From Dehalococcoidales bacterium (GTDB lineage: Bacteria; Chloroflexota; Dehalococcoidia; Dehalococcoidales; DAOVUZ01), in contig DAOVUZ010000048.1 of the NCBI GenBank assembly GCA_030632305.1, positions 1 through 5,608 of the forward strand: 5,608 bases of DNA, in the 5' to 3' direction. Of this stretch, positions 4,991-5,608 are shown piece after piece (position 1 is the first letter of the stretch; each line of letters begins with the position of its first letter). The notes beneath the pieces were generated by a model that was not told the DNA's origin, ran no database searches, and saw only the letters and a program-made list of their open reading frames with translations. The translations under genes and the position numbers were made by a program.

Positions 4991-5608
4991 CATATCTCTC
5001 CAAGGGGGCATGGATAATTTATTTGCATAAGGCACAGCCCACAGGCAGGAGCAGTTGGTCCAGCCAGCCCCGGGTTTTTTGCCTCAACTATACTACGAAA
5101 CTCATCAACCGACATTCTACCCAAGCCGACTTTGATTAAAGCACCTACTGTATTGCGTACCTGGTGAGCTAGGAAGGATTTAGCTACCATATTGAAAACA
5201 ACCAGTTCCCCGTTTTTCTCCGTTTCTGCCCGATACACACTGCGCACCGTACGTTTTGTCCCCGCCTTGATACAGGTAGTAAATGAGGCGAAGTCATGTT
5301 CGCCGATAAGAGCCTGACATGCCCGATTCATAATCTCAATATCTAGATAGCCAGCGACAGGGGAAGCAAAGTCCCGCCTGATTGGAGACCGAGTCCGACT
5401 ATTTAATATATAGTAATTATATTCACGGCTAAGAGCATCACGCCTGACATTAAAAGAATCGCTGGCTCTGTGCGCTGCCTTAACCGCAATATCCTTTGGT
5501 AAATAGTAGTTTAGCCCGTTAATAAATGTTGGAACAGGGAGAGACGAGCTGGTCCTGAAGATAACCTTCTGTCCTTTGGCATGAACCCCAGCATCAGTTC
5601 GGCTGGCC
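4990..5608 (-). CDS. truA: tRNA pseudouridine synthase A (TruA), N-terminus cut off
   Basis: Converts uridines 38, 39 and 40 in the anticodon arm of tRNAs to pseudouridine. About 205 residues are in the window and the frame runs off the right edge; whole TruA is about 245-270, so roughly 45-60 N-terminal residues are missing. The ATG at 5331 is internal: the frame continues upstream with clear TruA sequence. The catalytic motif RTDAGVHA lies near the edge, with the nucleophilic Asp at 5595-5593, followed by KGQ. Further signatures are LPKDIAV, the REYNYYI segment (about 5427-5407) with its conserved Tyr, DF.SF near 5295-5281, and the C-terminal SFLAHQVRNTVGALIKVG. The stop shares a base with the rplM start. 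The order truA-rplM-rpsI is the usual end of the alpha-operon ribosomal cluster, so rplQ probably lies just outside. Confidence 0.96.
   Translation of the reverse strand, partial: ASRTDAGVHAKGQKVIFRTSSSLPVPTFINGLNYYLPKDIAVKAAHRASDSFNVRRDALSREYNYYILNSRTRSPIRRDFASPVAGYLDIEIMNRACQALIGEHDFASFTTCIKAGTKRTVRSVYRAETEKNGELVVFNMVAKSFLAHQVRNTVGALIKVGLGRMSVDEFRSIVEAKNPGLAGPTAPACGLCLMQINYPCPLGEI
4998..5001 (-). promoter_or_regulatory. Shine-Dalgarno site deciding the rplM start
   Basis: GGAG on the minus strand, 7 nt before the ATG at 4990 and 4 nt before the adjacent ATG at 4993. It lies inside the end of truA and favours the 143-residue L13 start. Confidence 0.65.

Noticed and set aside
4991..5035. L13 start at 5035, giving 158 residues.
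   Set aside because: The extra 15 residues lie in the truA coding end and do not look like L13; the ATG at 4990 has a GGAG site and gives the normal length.

Overview
The window holds seven housekeeping genes of a bacterium in two blocks that converge near position 4040. The gene content and protein styles point to Chloroflexota, class Dehalococcoidia. The signs are the order truA-rplM-rpsI, a short (archaeal/Thermotoga-like) AdoHcy hydrolase next to metK, a TTG start, and L13/S9 sequences that resemble Dehalococcoides-type proteins from memory. This placement is an inference and no search was run. GC content looks moderate and no gene stands out as foreign.

Plus strand, 1-4006: the 3' part of ahcY (AdoHcy hydrolase, cut by the left edge) is followed 17 nt later by metK (SAM synthetase). 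Together they form the activated-methyl cycle: MetK makes SAM, methyltransferases turn it into AdoHcy, and AhcY clears the AdoHcy. After a 183-nt gap rich in hairpins comes an alpha-D-phosphohexomutase (phosphoglucomutase/phosphomannomutase type). A small cupin resembling the phosphomannose-isomerase domain follows closely. These two probably supply sugar phosphates for polysaccharide or glycan synthesis.

Minus strand, 5608-4074: truA (tRNA pseudouridine synthase, cut by the right edge) overlaps rplM (L13) by one base, and rplM is followed by rpsI (S9). This is the usual tail of the alpha-operon ribosomal cluster. A 67-nt spacer with a weak hairpin separates the two convergent blocks.

The most notable non-coding signal is a repeat of about 90 bp made of two hairpins and a G-rich tail. 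It occurs twice in opposite genomic orientation, each time just upstream of a gene it shares a strand with: at 2116-2201 before the phosphohexomutase gene and at 4472-4564 between rplM and rpsI. Four stem positions differ between the copies by paired, complementary changes. The G-rich tail provides the ribosome-binding region of both downstream genes and part of the TTG start codon of the first. Everything else looks like ordinary core metabolism and translation; no defence system, mobile-element gene, CRISPR array, tRNA or rRNA is visible.
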